A DNA stretch of 64,000 nt from RGIG6165 sp045538835. Its GTDB lineage: Bacteria; Bacillota; Clostridia; Oscillospirales; Feifaniaceae. Position numbers and translations under genes: made by a program. This document shows, piece by piece, positions 57,234-64,000 of the stretch. Within the stretch, counting starts at the first letter, position 1. Every line of letters begins with the position of its first letter. The notes beneath the pieces were generated by a model. It searched no databases. It was not told where the DNA came from and worked only from the letters and a program-made list of their open reading frames with translations. Location of the stretch: the NCBI GenBank assembly GCA_045538835.1, contig JAZQEF010000015.1, forward strand, positions 1 through 64,000, given 5' to 3'.

Positions 57234-57248
57234 TATCTACACCTTCCT

Positions 57249-57647
57249 TTACCAAATGAATGCGATTACTTCGCCGCCAAGATTTGCTTTTCTTGCCTTC
57301 TTGTCGGTCATAACGCCCTTGCTTGTAGAGATGATGGCAGTGCCAAGACCTCCCATAACCTTAGGCATATCTTCGCAGCTTGTGTATATACGAAGACCGG
57401 GCTTTGAAACACGGCGGAGACCTGTGATAATAGGTGTCTTGTTTGCGCCGTATTTGAGAGTGATTTTAATAACACCCTGCTTATCGTCTTCGACAACTTC
57501 AACGTTCTTTATATAACCCTCTTCAAGAAGAATGTTTGCGATTGTCTTCTTCATGTTTGAAGCGGGCACTTCAACCGTTTCATGCTTTGCAGTACTTGCA
57601 TTACGAATTCTCGTGAGCATATCTGCGATAACATCGGTCATTTGCAT
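57249..57647 (-). CDS. rpsH: 30S ribosomal protein S8
   Basis: 132 residues: 'VIADMLTRIRNASTAKHETV' and 'GLGTAIISTSKGVMTDKKAR'. In many bacteria S8 represses this operon; no control site was identified here. Confidence 0.97.
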   Translation of the reverse strand: MQMTDVIADMLTRIRNASTAKHETVEVPASNMKKTIANILLEEGYIKNVEVVEDDKQGVIKITLKYGANKTPIITGLRRVSKPGLRIYTSCEDMPKVMGGLGTAIISTSKGVMTDKKARKANLGGEVIAFIW

Positions 57648-57690
57648 TTTGTCGTACCTCCTTTAGGCTGATTTCTACTTGTTTTAGAGA

Positions 57691-57876
57691 TTACCAAGAA
57701 GCCTTTCTGACTCCGGGTATCTCACCCTTGTATGCGAGTTCACGGAAGCAGATACGGCACACACCGTACTTTCTGAGATAACCGTGGGGTCTTCCGCAGA
57801 TCTTACATCTGTTGTAAGCACGTGTGGAAAACTTAGGAGTTCTCTGCTGCTTAACCTTCATTGCTGTTTTTGCCAT
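57691..57876 (-). CDS. rpsZ: 30S ribosomal protein S14, zinc type
   Basis: 61 residues with zinc ligands Cys24, Cys27, Cys40 and Cys43 (CKICGRPHGYLRKYGVCRIC). This is the short C+ form. Between rplE and rpsH. Confidence 0.96.
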   Translation of the reverse strand: MAKTAMKVKQQRTPKFSTRAYNRCKICGRPHGYLRKYGVCRICFRELAYKGEIPGVRKASW

Positions 57877-57894
57877 AGCTTATTACCCTCCTAA

Positions 57895-58434
57895 TTAGTT
57901 CTCAAAAGGAGCACCCATAAGTGTAAGGAGCTCTCTTGCTTCTTCATCTGTGTTAGCAGTTGTAACAAAGATGATGTCCATACCGCGAATCTTGTCTACC
58001 TTATCGTATTCGATTTCGGGGAAAATGAGCTGTTCTTTAAGACCGAGCGCATAGTTTCCTCTGCCGTCGAATGCGTTGGGGTTGATTCCTCTGAAGTCTC
58101 TAACACGGGGAAGTGCTACATTGAAGAGTCTGTCAAGGAATTCGTACATGATTTCTGAACGAAGTGTAACCTTACAGCCGATTGCAACACCTTCACGAAG
58201 TTTGAAGTTAGCGACTGATTTCTTTGCCTTTGTAGGTACGGCATGCTGACCTGTGATCTTTTCGAGGTCTGCAATAGCCGCTTCAAGAGCCTTAGGATTG
58301 TCCTTTGCTTCGCCGCAGCCGACATTGATAACTATCTTGTCGAGCTTCGGGATCTGCATCGGGCTCTTATAACCGAACTTTTTCATAAGTGCCGGAGCAA
58401 CCTCTGACACATATTTTTCTTTTAAACGAGCCAT
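57895..58434 (-). CDS. rplE: 50S ribosomal protein L5
   Basis: 179 residues: 'LDKIVINVGCGEAKDNPKAL', 'FLDRLFNVALPRVRDFRGIN', 'GRGNYALGLKEQLIFPEIEY'. Binds 5S rRNA. Confidence 0.97.
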   Translation of the reverse strand: MARLKEKYVSEVAPALMKKFGYKSPMQIPKLDKIVINVGCGEAKDNPKALEAAIADLEKITGQHAVPTKAKKSVANFKLREGVAIGCKVTLRSEIMYEFLDRLFNVALPRVRDFRGINPNAFDGRGNYALGLKEQLIFPEIEYDKVDKIRGMDIIFVTTANTDEEARELLTLMGAPFEN

Positions 58435-58447
58435 CTGTTATACCTCC

Positions 58448-58765
58448 TTAAAGTTCTGCGCCGCAATGCGTACAAACCCTAACAAGTTCTCCCTTTTTGT
58501 TTGCCTTCTTGGAGATTCTTGTGGGCTTCTTGCACTTTGCGCAATAAAGCATAACCTTGGAGGCGTACATAGCACCCTCAGCTTTTACGATGCCGCCCTG
58601 ATCGCCCTGCTTTCTGGGTTTAACGTGCTTGGTGACCATATTGACACCTTCAACGATAACCTTGCCTTCAGTGGGAGATACGACAGCAACCTTACCGGTT
58701 TTGCCTTTATCTTTACCGGAGATTACCATTACGGTATCTCCTCTTCTTACGTGTACTTTACTCAT
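58448..58765 (-). CDS. rplX: 50S ribosomal protein L24
   Basis: 105 residues: KOW motif 'GDTVMVISGKDKGKTGKV' and a C-terminal cysteine pair arrangement CAKC ... CTHC suggesting a zinc ribbon. Confidence 0.96.
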   Translation of the reverse strand: MSKVHVRRGDTVMVISGKDKGKTGKVAVVSPTEGKVIVEGVNMVTKHVKPRKQGDQGGIVKAEGAMYASKVMLYCAKCKKPTRISKKANKKGELVRVCTHCGAEL

Positions 58766-58780
58766 TTTTTCTCCCTCCTA

Positions 58781-59149
58781 TTAAAGTACTTCGGGAGCAA
58801 GGGACAATATCTTCATATAGTCCTTGTCACGGAGTTCTCTTGCCACGGGCCCAAAGATACGGGTTCCGCGAGGTGTCTTATCATCTCTGATAATGACAGC
58901 AGCGTTTTCATCAAACTTGATATATGATCCGTCGGCACGGCGCTTGCCCTTTACCGAACGAACAATAACACATTTTACAACGTCGCCTTTTTTAACAGTG
59001 CCGCCGGGTGCTGCCTTTTTAACAGAGCACACGATGGTATCACCGATATTGGCATACTTTCTTCCCGAACCGCCGAGAACCTTAATGCAGAACAATTCTT
59101 TTGCACCGGTGTTGTCAGCCACTTTCAGGAGAGTTTGCATCTGTATCAT
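58781..59149 (-). CDS. rplN: 50S ribosomal protein L14
   Basis: 122 residues: MIQMQTLLKVADNTGAKELF, 'KGDVVKCVIVRSVKGKRRAD', 'RGTRIFGPVARELRDKDYMK'. Confidence 0.97.
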   Translation of the reverse strand: MIQMQTLLKVADNTGAKELFCIKVLGGSGRKYANIGDTIVCSVKKAAPGGTVKKGDVVKCVIVRSVKGKRRADGSYIKFDENAAVIIRDDKTPRGTRIFGPVARELRDKDYMKILSLAPEVL

Positions 59150-59169
59150 AATCGATTGTCCTCCTTAAA

Positions 59170-59427
59170 TTACTTAGCTTTCTCGATTATGCGAACAAGT
59201 CTCCATCTCTTATCGTGTGAGAGGGGTCTTGTTTCCATAACCTCAACCTTGTCGCCTATTCTGCACTCGTTGTTTTCGTCGTGTGCTTTAAGCTTGTAAG
59301 TGTTTTCAACTATCTTCTTATACAGAGGATGAGCAACACGGTCTTCGATAGCAACAACGATTGTCTTATCCATCTTGTCGCTTACGACCTTGCCCACTCT
59401 TGTCTTTCTAAATGCTCTTTCGCTCAA
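59170..59427 (-). CDS. rpsQ: 30S ribosomal protein S17
   Basis: 85 residues: 'RKTRVGKVVSDKMDKTIVVA' and 'GDKVEVMETRPLSHDKRWRL', typical S17 OB-fold. Confidence 0.97.
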   Translation of the reverse strand: MSERAFRKTRVGKVVSDKMDKTIVVAIEDRVAHPLYKKIVENTYKLKAHDENNECRIGDKVEVMETRPLSHDKRWRLVRIIEKAK

Positions 59428-59441
59428 CGTACTCTCCTCCT

Positions 59442-59639
59442 TTATGCCTTCTTAAGCTCTTCTTCTCTAAGAACAGTAAGGATCTGGGCAATAGTCTTCT
59501 TAACTTCTACTATTCTCTGAGGATTGTCAAGCTGCTTTGTAGCGTTCTGGAAACGAAGGTTCATAAGTTCACTCTTGTATTCCTTGAGCTTTTTGTTGAG
59601 CTCTTCTGTTGAGAGTTTTCTGATTTCTGCAATTTTCAT
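59442..59639 (-). CDS. rpmC: 50S ribosomal protein L29
   Basis: 65 residues: MKIAEIRKLSTEELNKKLKE and 'LMNLRFQNATKQLDNPQRIV'. The ATG at 59639 overlaps the rplP stop as TAATG; upstream in-frame starts lie inside rplP. Confidence 0.96.
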   Translation of the reverse strand: MKIAEIRKLSTEELNKKLKEYKSELMNLRFQNATKQLDNPQRIVEVKKTIAQILTVLREEELKKA

Positions 59640-60058
59640 TAGCCCTGAACCTCCTCTTTGCCGACGATTTTGCACTTAACGGGCAGCTTGTGCATTGCAA
59701 GACGAAGTGCTTCGCGTGCCTGTGCTTCTTCAATACCGGCGATTTCAAAAATTACTCTGCCGGGCTTAACTACTGCTACCCAGTACTCAGGTGAACCTTT
59801 ACCGGAACCCATACGTGTTTCAGCAGGCTTCTGAGTGATAGGCTTGTCGGGGAATATTTTAATAAATACCTGACCGCCACGCTTAGTATAACGTGTAAGC
59901 GCTATACGGGCAGCCTCTATCTGGTTGCTTCTTATCCAAGCGGGCTCTGTTGCTACAAGACCGAATTCTCCCTGGCTAATTGTGTTGCCGCGAGTTGCCT
60001 TACCTGTAAGTCTGCCGCGCTGAACTTTTCTGTATTTTACTCTTTTAGGCATTAACAT
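59639..60058 (-). CDS. rplP: 50S ribosomal protein L16
   Basis: 139 residues: 'MPKRVKYRKVQRGRLTGKAT', 'FGLVATEPAWIRSNQIEAAR', 'RMGSGKGSPEYWVAVVKPGR'. Two in-frame ATGs (60058, 60052); the first is nearer to GGAGG in the rpsC 3' end. Confidence 0.96.
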   Translation of the reverse strand: MLMPKRVKYRKVQRGRLTGKATRGNTISQGEFGLVATEPAWIRSNQIEAARIALTRYTKRGGQVFIKIFPDKPITQKPAETRMGSGKGSPEYWVAVVKPGRVIFEIAGIEEAQAREALRLAMHKLPVKCKIVGKEEVQG

Positions 60059-60060
60059 AA

Positions 60061-60735
60061 TTACTTATTGCCTCCTTCCGCTTCAACGACCTTCTTGACT
60101 GTCGGAAGAACTTCACCTTTGTAGATCCATGTCTTAATACCGATTCTGCCGTATGTCGTCTTTGCCTCAGCAAATCCATAATCAATATCTGCACGAAGTG
60201 TCTGCAGCGGGATTGTACCCTCGTGATAATGCTCACTTCTTGCAATTTCAGCACCGCCGAGACGGCCTGCACAGTTGATTTTTATCCCCTTGGCGCCTGC
60301 TCTCATTGTTCTGCCGATGCACTGTTTCATTGCTCTTCTGAAAGCAATTCTCTTTTCGAGCTGCTGAGCAATGTTTTCAGCAACGAGCTGAGCGTTGAGA
60401 TCAGGATACTTAACTTCAACGATGTCAACAAAAATTTCCTTATCCTTGCCGACAAACTTTTCAACTTCGCTCTTGATCTTCGGGATATTTTCGCCGCCCT
60501 TGCCGATTATAAGGCCGGGCTTTGCGCAGTGCATTATAACTTTTACTTTCTTTGCTGTTCTTTCAATTTCAACTTTGGGAACGCCGGCAGCCTCATGAGC
60601 AGCCTTAAGATATGTTCTGAGCTTGTTGTCTTCAACAAGTGTATCGCCAAACTTTTCATCGGATACGAACCATCTTGAATCCCAGTCTTTAATTACGCCG
60701 ACTCTTATGCCGTGCGGATTAACTTTCTGACCCAT
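60061..60735 (-). CDS. rpsC: 30S ribosomal protein S3
   Basis: 224 residues: MGQKVNPHGIRVGVIKDWDS, KH-type 'MHCAKPGLIIGKGGENIPKI', 'QCIGRTMRAGAKGIKINCAG'. Confidence 0.97.
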   Translation of the reverse strand: MGQKVNPHGIRVGVIKDWDSRWFVSDEKFGDTLVEDNKLRTYLKAAHEAAGVPKVEIERTAKKVKVIMHCAKPGLIIGKGGENIPKIKSEVEKFVGKDKEIFVDIVEVKYPDLNAQLVAENIAQQLEKRIAFRRAMKQCIGRTMRAGAKGIKINCAGRLGGAEIARSEHYHEGTIPLQTLRADIDYGFAEAKTTYGRIGIKTWIYKGEVLPTVKKVVEAEGGNK

Positions 60736-60738
60736 TGA

Positions 60739-61077
60739 TTATGCCTCCTTTTCCTTAAGAACTACTGTGATATGGGATGTTCTCTTCAGGATACGGAAAG
60801 CCCTACCCTGTGCTCTGGGCATAACCCTCTTGAGTGTGGGACCGGGACCTACGAAGATCTCTGAAACGTAAAGATTATCCTTATTCATACCAAAATTGTT
60901 TTCTGCATTTGCTGCTGCGCTCTTGAGCAGCTTATAAACCGGTTCAGAAGCAGCCTTAGGTGTATTCTTCACGATTGCGAGTGCAACATCGAGGGGCTTG
61001 TTTCTGACAAGGTCAATAACTATCTTCACCTTACGGGGTGCGATTCTGACATGTTTGACTTGTGCTCTTGCTTCCAT
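60739..61077 (-). CDS. rplV: 50S ribosomal protein L22
   Basis: 112 residues: 'HVRIAPRKVKIVIDLVRNKP' and the exit-tunnel loop region 'GPTLKRVMPRAQGRAFRILK'. Confidence 0.97.
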   Translation of the reverse strand: MEARAQVKHVRIAPRKVKIVIDLVRNKPLDVALAIVKNTPKAASEPVYKLLKSAAANAENNFGMNKDNLYVSEIFVGPGPTLKRVMPRAQGRAFRILKRTSHITVVLKEKEA

Positions 61078-61105
61078 TTCATTTTCCTCCTTTCGTAATC
61101 ACACA

Positions 61106-61387
61106 TTACTTCTGTGTGTTGGAGGTTTTTGAACCGGAGTGACCCTTAAAGGTACGAGTCGGTGCAAACTCTCCAAGCTTGTGACCTACCATGTCTTCAG
61201 TCACATATACCGGAACGTGTTTTCTGCCGTCATGGACAGCAATTGTGTGTCCAACAAAGCTCGGAAAGATTGTTGACGCTCTGGACCATGTCTTGAGCAC
61301 TCTCTTTTCATTTGCCTTGTTGAGTTCTTCTATTCTTTTGAATAAAGCAGGTTCCACATAGGGTCCCTTTTTAACGCTTCTTGACAT
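61106..61387 (-). CDS. rpsS: 30S ribosomal protein S19
   Basis: 93 residues: MSRSVKKGPYVEPALFKRIE, 'SRASTIFPSFVGHTIAVHDG', 'VGHKLGEFAPTRTFKGHSG'. Confidence 0.97.
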   Translation of the reverse strand: MSRSVKKGPYVEPALFKRIEELNKANEKRVLKTWSRASTIFPSFVGHTIAVHDGRKHVPVYVTEDMVGHKLGEFAPTRTFKGHSGSKTSNTQK

Positions 61388-61408
61388 TTGTTAAAAGCTC
61401 CTTTCCGA

Positions 61409-62242
61409 TTACTTATCGTTTCTTCTCTTCACGATGAACTTGTTGCTGCGAGCCTTGTGCTTACGTGTCTTAAGACCAAGTGCAGGCTTGCCCCAAGGAG
61501 TCATAGGTGAAGGCTGACCAACAGGTGCACGGCCTTCGCCACCACCGTGAGGGTGATCGCAGGGGTTCATGACAGAACCGCGAACTGTAGGACGGATGCC
61601 CATATGGCGTTTTCTTCCGGCCTTACCGATAGAAACGTTTTCATGTTCAAGGTTACTTACCTGTCCGACTGTTGCCATACACTCAAGTCTGATAAGTCTT
61701 ACTTCGCCTGAAGGAAGTCTGACCTGAGAGATGCCGTTTTCCTTCGACATGAGCTGTGCAGCTGTACCTGCCGAACGAACGAGCTGTGCGCCCTTGCCGG
61801 GCCAGAGTTCAACATTGTGAATGAAAGTACCAACGGGAATCGATGATATCGGAAGTGCGTTGCCGGGTTTGATGTCGGCATGCGCGCCGCTCTCAACCTT
61901 CATGCCTACTTTGAGACCGTCGGGAGCGAGGATATATCTCTTTTCGCCGTCTTCATATTCAACAAGTGCGATGAATGCGCTTCTGTTAGGATCGTATTCG
62001 ATAGTCTGAACAGTTGCGGGCATATCAAACTTGTTACGCTTGAAGTCGATGATTCTGTACTTTCTCTTTACGCCGCCGCCCTGATGACGAACGGTGATAC
62101 GGCCATAACTGTTACGGCCGGAATTTTTCTTAACCTTCTCCAGAAGGCTCTTTTCGGGTGCTACCTTTGACAGACCTGAATAATCAAGTGATGTCATATT
62201 TCTTCGAGCAGGAGAGGTCGGTTTATAAATCTTCATTGCCAT
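61409..62242 (-). CDS. rplB: 50S ribosomal protein L2
   Basis: 277 residues: 'YKPTSPARRNMTSLDYSGLS', 'GRNSYGRITVRHQGGGVKRK', and the peptidyl-transferase-centre loop 'VMNPCDHPHGGGEGRAPVG' with the conserved histidines. Confidence 0.98.
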   Translation of the reverse strand: MAMKIYKPTSPARRNMTSLDYSGLSKVAPEKSLLEKVKKNSGRNSYGRITVRHQGGGVKRKYRIIDFKRNKFDMPATVQTIEYDPNRSAFIALVEYEDGEKRYILAPDGLKVGMKVESGAHADIKPGNALPISSIPVGTFIHNVELWPGKGAQLVRSAGTAAQLMSKENGISQVRLPSGEVRLIRLECMATVGQVSNLEHENVSIGKAGRKRHMGIRPTVRGSVMNPCDHPHGGGEGRAPVGQPSPMTPWGKPALGLKTRKHKARSNKFIVKRRNDK

Positions 62243-62267
62243 GATAAATTTCCTCCTTAATGTAAAA

Positions 62268-62561
62268 TTACATCATACCCTCGAAGAACTCGATAGGCTT
62301 AGATTTCTCTGTGAGCTTTACAATTGCTTTCTTTCTCTTAGCTCTGTTACCGACAAAAACGCCCTGGCGCTTTTCTTTGCCATAGTAATTCATTGTGTTT
62401 ACGGTCTTGACTTCTACACCGAAGATTTCTTCAACAGCGTACTTGATTTCTGTCTTTGATGAACCGTATGCAACCTCAAAGGTGTACTCCTTATTAGCCG
62501 CGCCTGCCATGCTCTTTTCGCTGATGACGGGCTTTCTTATAACGTCGTAAGCTGTCTTCAT
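62268..62561 (-). CDS. rplW: 50S ribosomal protein L23
   Basis: 97 residues: 'DVIRKPVISEKSMAGAANKE' and 'IKYAVEEIFGVEVKTVNTMN'. Start overlaps the rplD stop (TAATG). Confidence 0.97.
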   Translation of the reverse strand: MKTAYDVIRKPVISEKSMAGAANKEYTFEVAYGSSKTEIKYAVEEIFGVEVKTVNTMNYYGKEKRQGVFVGNRAKRKKAIVKLTEKSKPIEFFEGMM

Positions 62562-63184
62562 TATGCATACACCTCCGCAAGTTTCTCTACTGCATCCTTA
62601 GTCATAACAAGCGTCTTGCAGTTGAGAACTTCGTATACGTTGAGGACATCTGTGTTTGAAGCAGTTGCCTTTTCGATGTTTCTGATGGAAACTACAAGGT
62701 TCTTGTTAATGCCGTTTGTTACAACGAGTGCCTTGTCTGCTGCGCCGATAGCCTTGAGGGCTGTTGCAACAGTCTTTGTCTTGATCTCTTCAAGATCAAA
62801 ATTGTCAACCACTACGATCTCGCCTGCTGCAGCCTTAGCTGAGAGTGCGCTTACCATAGCGACTTTCTTAACTTTCTTGTTGAGAGAAATTCTGTAATCT
62901 CTCGGCTTGGGAGCAAATACTACACCACCGTGTATCCACTGAGGAGCTCTGATAGAACCCTGTCTTGCACGGCCTGTGCCCTTCTGTCTCCAAGGCTTAG
63001 CACCGCCGCCTGAAACCTCAGCTCTTGTGAGTGCGGACTGTGTGCCCTGTCTCTGATTTGCAAGATATGTCTTAACAACCTGGTGGAGAACTGCTTCATT
63101 TACTTCAGCGCCGAACACTGCGTCGCTGAGTTCGATATCACCGACATTTTCGCCGGCAAGATTTAAAACTTTAACCTTTGACAT
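62561..63184 (-). CDS. rplD: 50S ribosomal protein L4
   Basis: 207 residues: 'QGTQSALTRAEVSGGGAKPW', 'RQKGTGRARQGSIRAPQWIH', both universal L4 features. L4 autoregulates its operon in some bacteria. Confidence 0.97.
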   Translation of the reverse strand: MSKVKVLNLAGENVGDIELSDAVFGAEVNEAVLHQVVKTYLANQRQGTQSALTRAEVSGGGAKPWRQKGTGRARQGSIRAPQWIHGGVVFAPKPRDYRISLNKKVKKVAMVSALSAKAAAGEIVVVDNFDLEEIKTKTVATALKAIGAADKALVVTNGINKNLVVSIRNIEKATASNTDVLNVYEVLNCKTLVMTKDAVEKLAEVYA

Positions 63185-63201
63185 AAATCATTCCTCCTCC
63201 C

Positions 63202-63828
63202 TTATGCTTTAACCGCGCTGCTGATATAAACGATACCGCCCTTAGGACCGGGGATAGCGCCTTTGATTACGAGCAAATTCTTTTCAGCGTCAACCTTAAC
63301 TACGTCGAGGTTCTGAATTGTAACCTGATCGTTGCCCATGTGACCGGGCATCTTCTTACCGGGCATAATTCTTGACGGATCCGAGCAAGCGCCCATTGAA
63401 CCTGCATGTCTGTGTACGGGACCGCCGCCGTGTGTTTCTCTGCCGCGGCTCTGACCGTGACGCTTGATTGTACCCTGGAATCCCTTACCCTTTGAAATAC
63501 CGGTAACGTCCACTGTTTCGCCTTCAGCAAAGATGTCAGCTGCTATTACGTCGCCTACATTTTTGTCTTCGTCGAACTTGAACTCTTTAAGATATCTCTT
63601 TGTAGCAAGTTCATTCTTCTTGAAGTGACCTTCAAGGGGTTTGTTGCTATGCTTTGACTTAACATCTTCAAAACCCAGCTGAAGTGCTGCATAGCCGTCT
63701 GTCTCGACACTCTTCTTCTGAGCCACAACGCAGGGACCTGCTTCGATCACCGTTACGGGAACGACTTTGCCTGCATCGTCAAAGATCTGTGTCATACCGA
63801 CTTTTCTTCCGATAATGCCTTTTTTCAT
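63202..63828 (-). CDS. rplC: 50S ribosomal protein L3
   Basis: 208 residues: MKKGIIGRKVGMTQIFDDAG and 'SKGKGFQGTIKRHGQSRGRE'. The ATG at 63828 has AAGGAGG; the longer in-frame start runs through the leader hairpins and is rejected. First gene of the operon in view; rpsJ is not upstream within the window. Confidence 0.97.
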   Translation of the reverse strand: MKKGIIGRKVGMTQIFDDAGKVVPVTVIEAGPCVVAQKKSVETDGYAALQLGFEDVKSKHSNKPLEGHFKKNELATKRYLKEFKFDEDKNVGDVIAADIFAEGETVDVTGISKGKGFQGTIKRHGQSRGRETHGGGPVHRHAGSMGACSDPSRIMPGKKMPGHMGNDQVTIQNLDVVKVDAEKNLLVIKGAIPGPKGGIVYISSAVKA

Positions 63829-63849
63829 TTTTCTTTCCTCCTTGGTTAT

Positions 63850-63918
63850 TGGTCGGTCTCTCGCCGACTTGACCCGCACCCTTGGCAGGGGTGCTATATA
63901 AACCACATTTTGTGGTGG
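63850..63918 (-). promoter_or_regulatory. Three-hairpin leader of rplC
   Basis: On the minus strand, in order: ACCACA-AAA-TGTGGT (about 63901-63915), GCACCC ... GGGTGC (63878-63897) and GTCGG ... CCGAC (63852-63868), ending about 20 nt before the SD. No rpsJ gene precedes. Likely a ribosomal-protein autoregulatory leader or attenuation region. Confidence 0.5.
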
Positions 63919-63924
63919 GTTAGC

Positions 63925-63998
63925 ATGATTTTGCGGGCAAAAATTTGCCCCTTTTTACGCCATTATAGCCTTTAATACTTATTAGGTATTAAAGGCTG
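63925..63998. promoter_or_regulatory. Operon start region: hairpins and TATAAT box
   Basis: A minus-strand TATAAT (63967-63962) lies beside a long stem GCCTTTAATAC ... GTATTAAAGGC (about 63968-63996). A further GGGCAAA/TTTGCCC hairpin (63936-63951) has T5 on the plus strand and would end plus-strand transcription. The -35 box is not clear, so the promoter call is weak. Confidence 0.4.
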
Positions 63999-64000
63999 TA

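Noticed and set aside
1..64000. tRNA or rRNA genes
   Set aside because: No cloverleaf with GTTCRA-type T-arm and no rRNA signature was seen on either strand by eye; a tRNA scan would be decisive.

Overview
The window reads as the chromosome of an anaerobic, endospore-forming clostridium, most likely an uncultured Oscillospiraceae/Ruminococcaceae-type gut bacterium. Support comes from a SpoVT sporulation regulator, a LysM-GH18 spore-coat/germination type hydrolase, Gram-positive lipoproteins and AGGAGG ribosome binding sites, sigma-A promoters, DnaD/DnaC-type replication proteins, an Re-type citrate synthase (a strict-anaerobe enzyme) and a large Hdr/Flx iron-sulfur operon. No tRNA, rRNA, CRISPR array, intact transposase or prophage was seen.

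Layout. 1-8.9 kb: housekeeping (PrsA-like foldase, MATE pump, DnaD-like/DnaC-like pair, prfB, two membrane proteins, a HAD nucleotidase). 9-11.3 kb: tandem CNNM/CBS membrane proteins. 11.35-13 kb: repeat-rich stretch with a MITE-like element, a divergent XRE/ribbon-helix-helix pair, degenerate tandem repeats and one copy of a dispersed repeat. 13-18.4 kb: glutamate-precursor branch (Re-citrate synthase, GntR regulator, aconitase, isocitrate dehydrogenase). 18.5-25.2 kb: small regulators, secreted proteins, nucleotidyltransferase, GH18, aldo/keto reductase, rRNA uracil methyltransferase, FNT channel. 25.4-37 kb: the metabolic centrepiece, a twelve-gene co-directional operon encoding HdrBCA, four Flx-like subunits, a soluble fumarate reductase (iron-sulfur plus flavoprotein), an AspT-family carrier and two-subunit class I fumarase. 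37-49 kb: accessory region with epimerase, SpoVT, esterases and AraC/GH28/deacetylase/GDSL genes, several of them frameshifted or decayed. 49.2-64 kb: one long minus-strand ribosomal operon from rplC to rplQ, including secY, adk, map, infA and rpoA.

How genes work together. The citrate branch makes 2-oxoglutarate from oxaloacetate and acetyl-CoA, apparently under an operon-encoded GntR repressor with a palindromic operator just downstream of the -10 box. The Hdr-Flx-fumarate operon suggests a cytoplasmic route malate -> fumarate -> succinate in which NADH oxidation by FlxA is split by flavin-based bifurcation in HdrA, between ferredoxin and an HdrB/fumarate-reductase branch. No membrane anchor for the fumarate reductase is present. 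This coupling is inference from gene content and motifs.

Non-coding highlights: a ~130-bp dispersed repeat (three copies plus one collapsed copy) with covarying hairpins; a second ~40-bp hairpin repeat; a covarying hairpin that encloses the SD of spoVT and is preserved upstream of a truncated spoVT/abrB-like gene; a four-hairpin leader in front of a prfB that lacks the usual programmed frameshift; and a three-hairpin leader in front of rplC, with no rpsJ in view.
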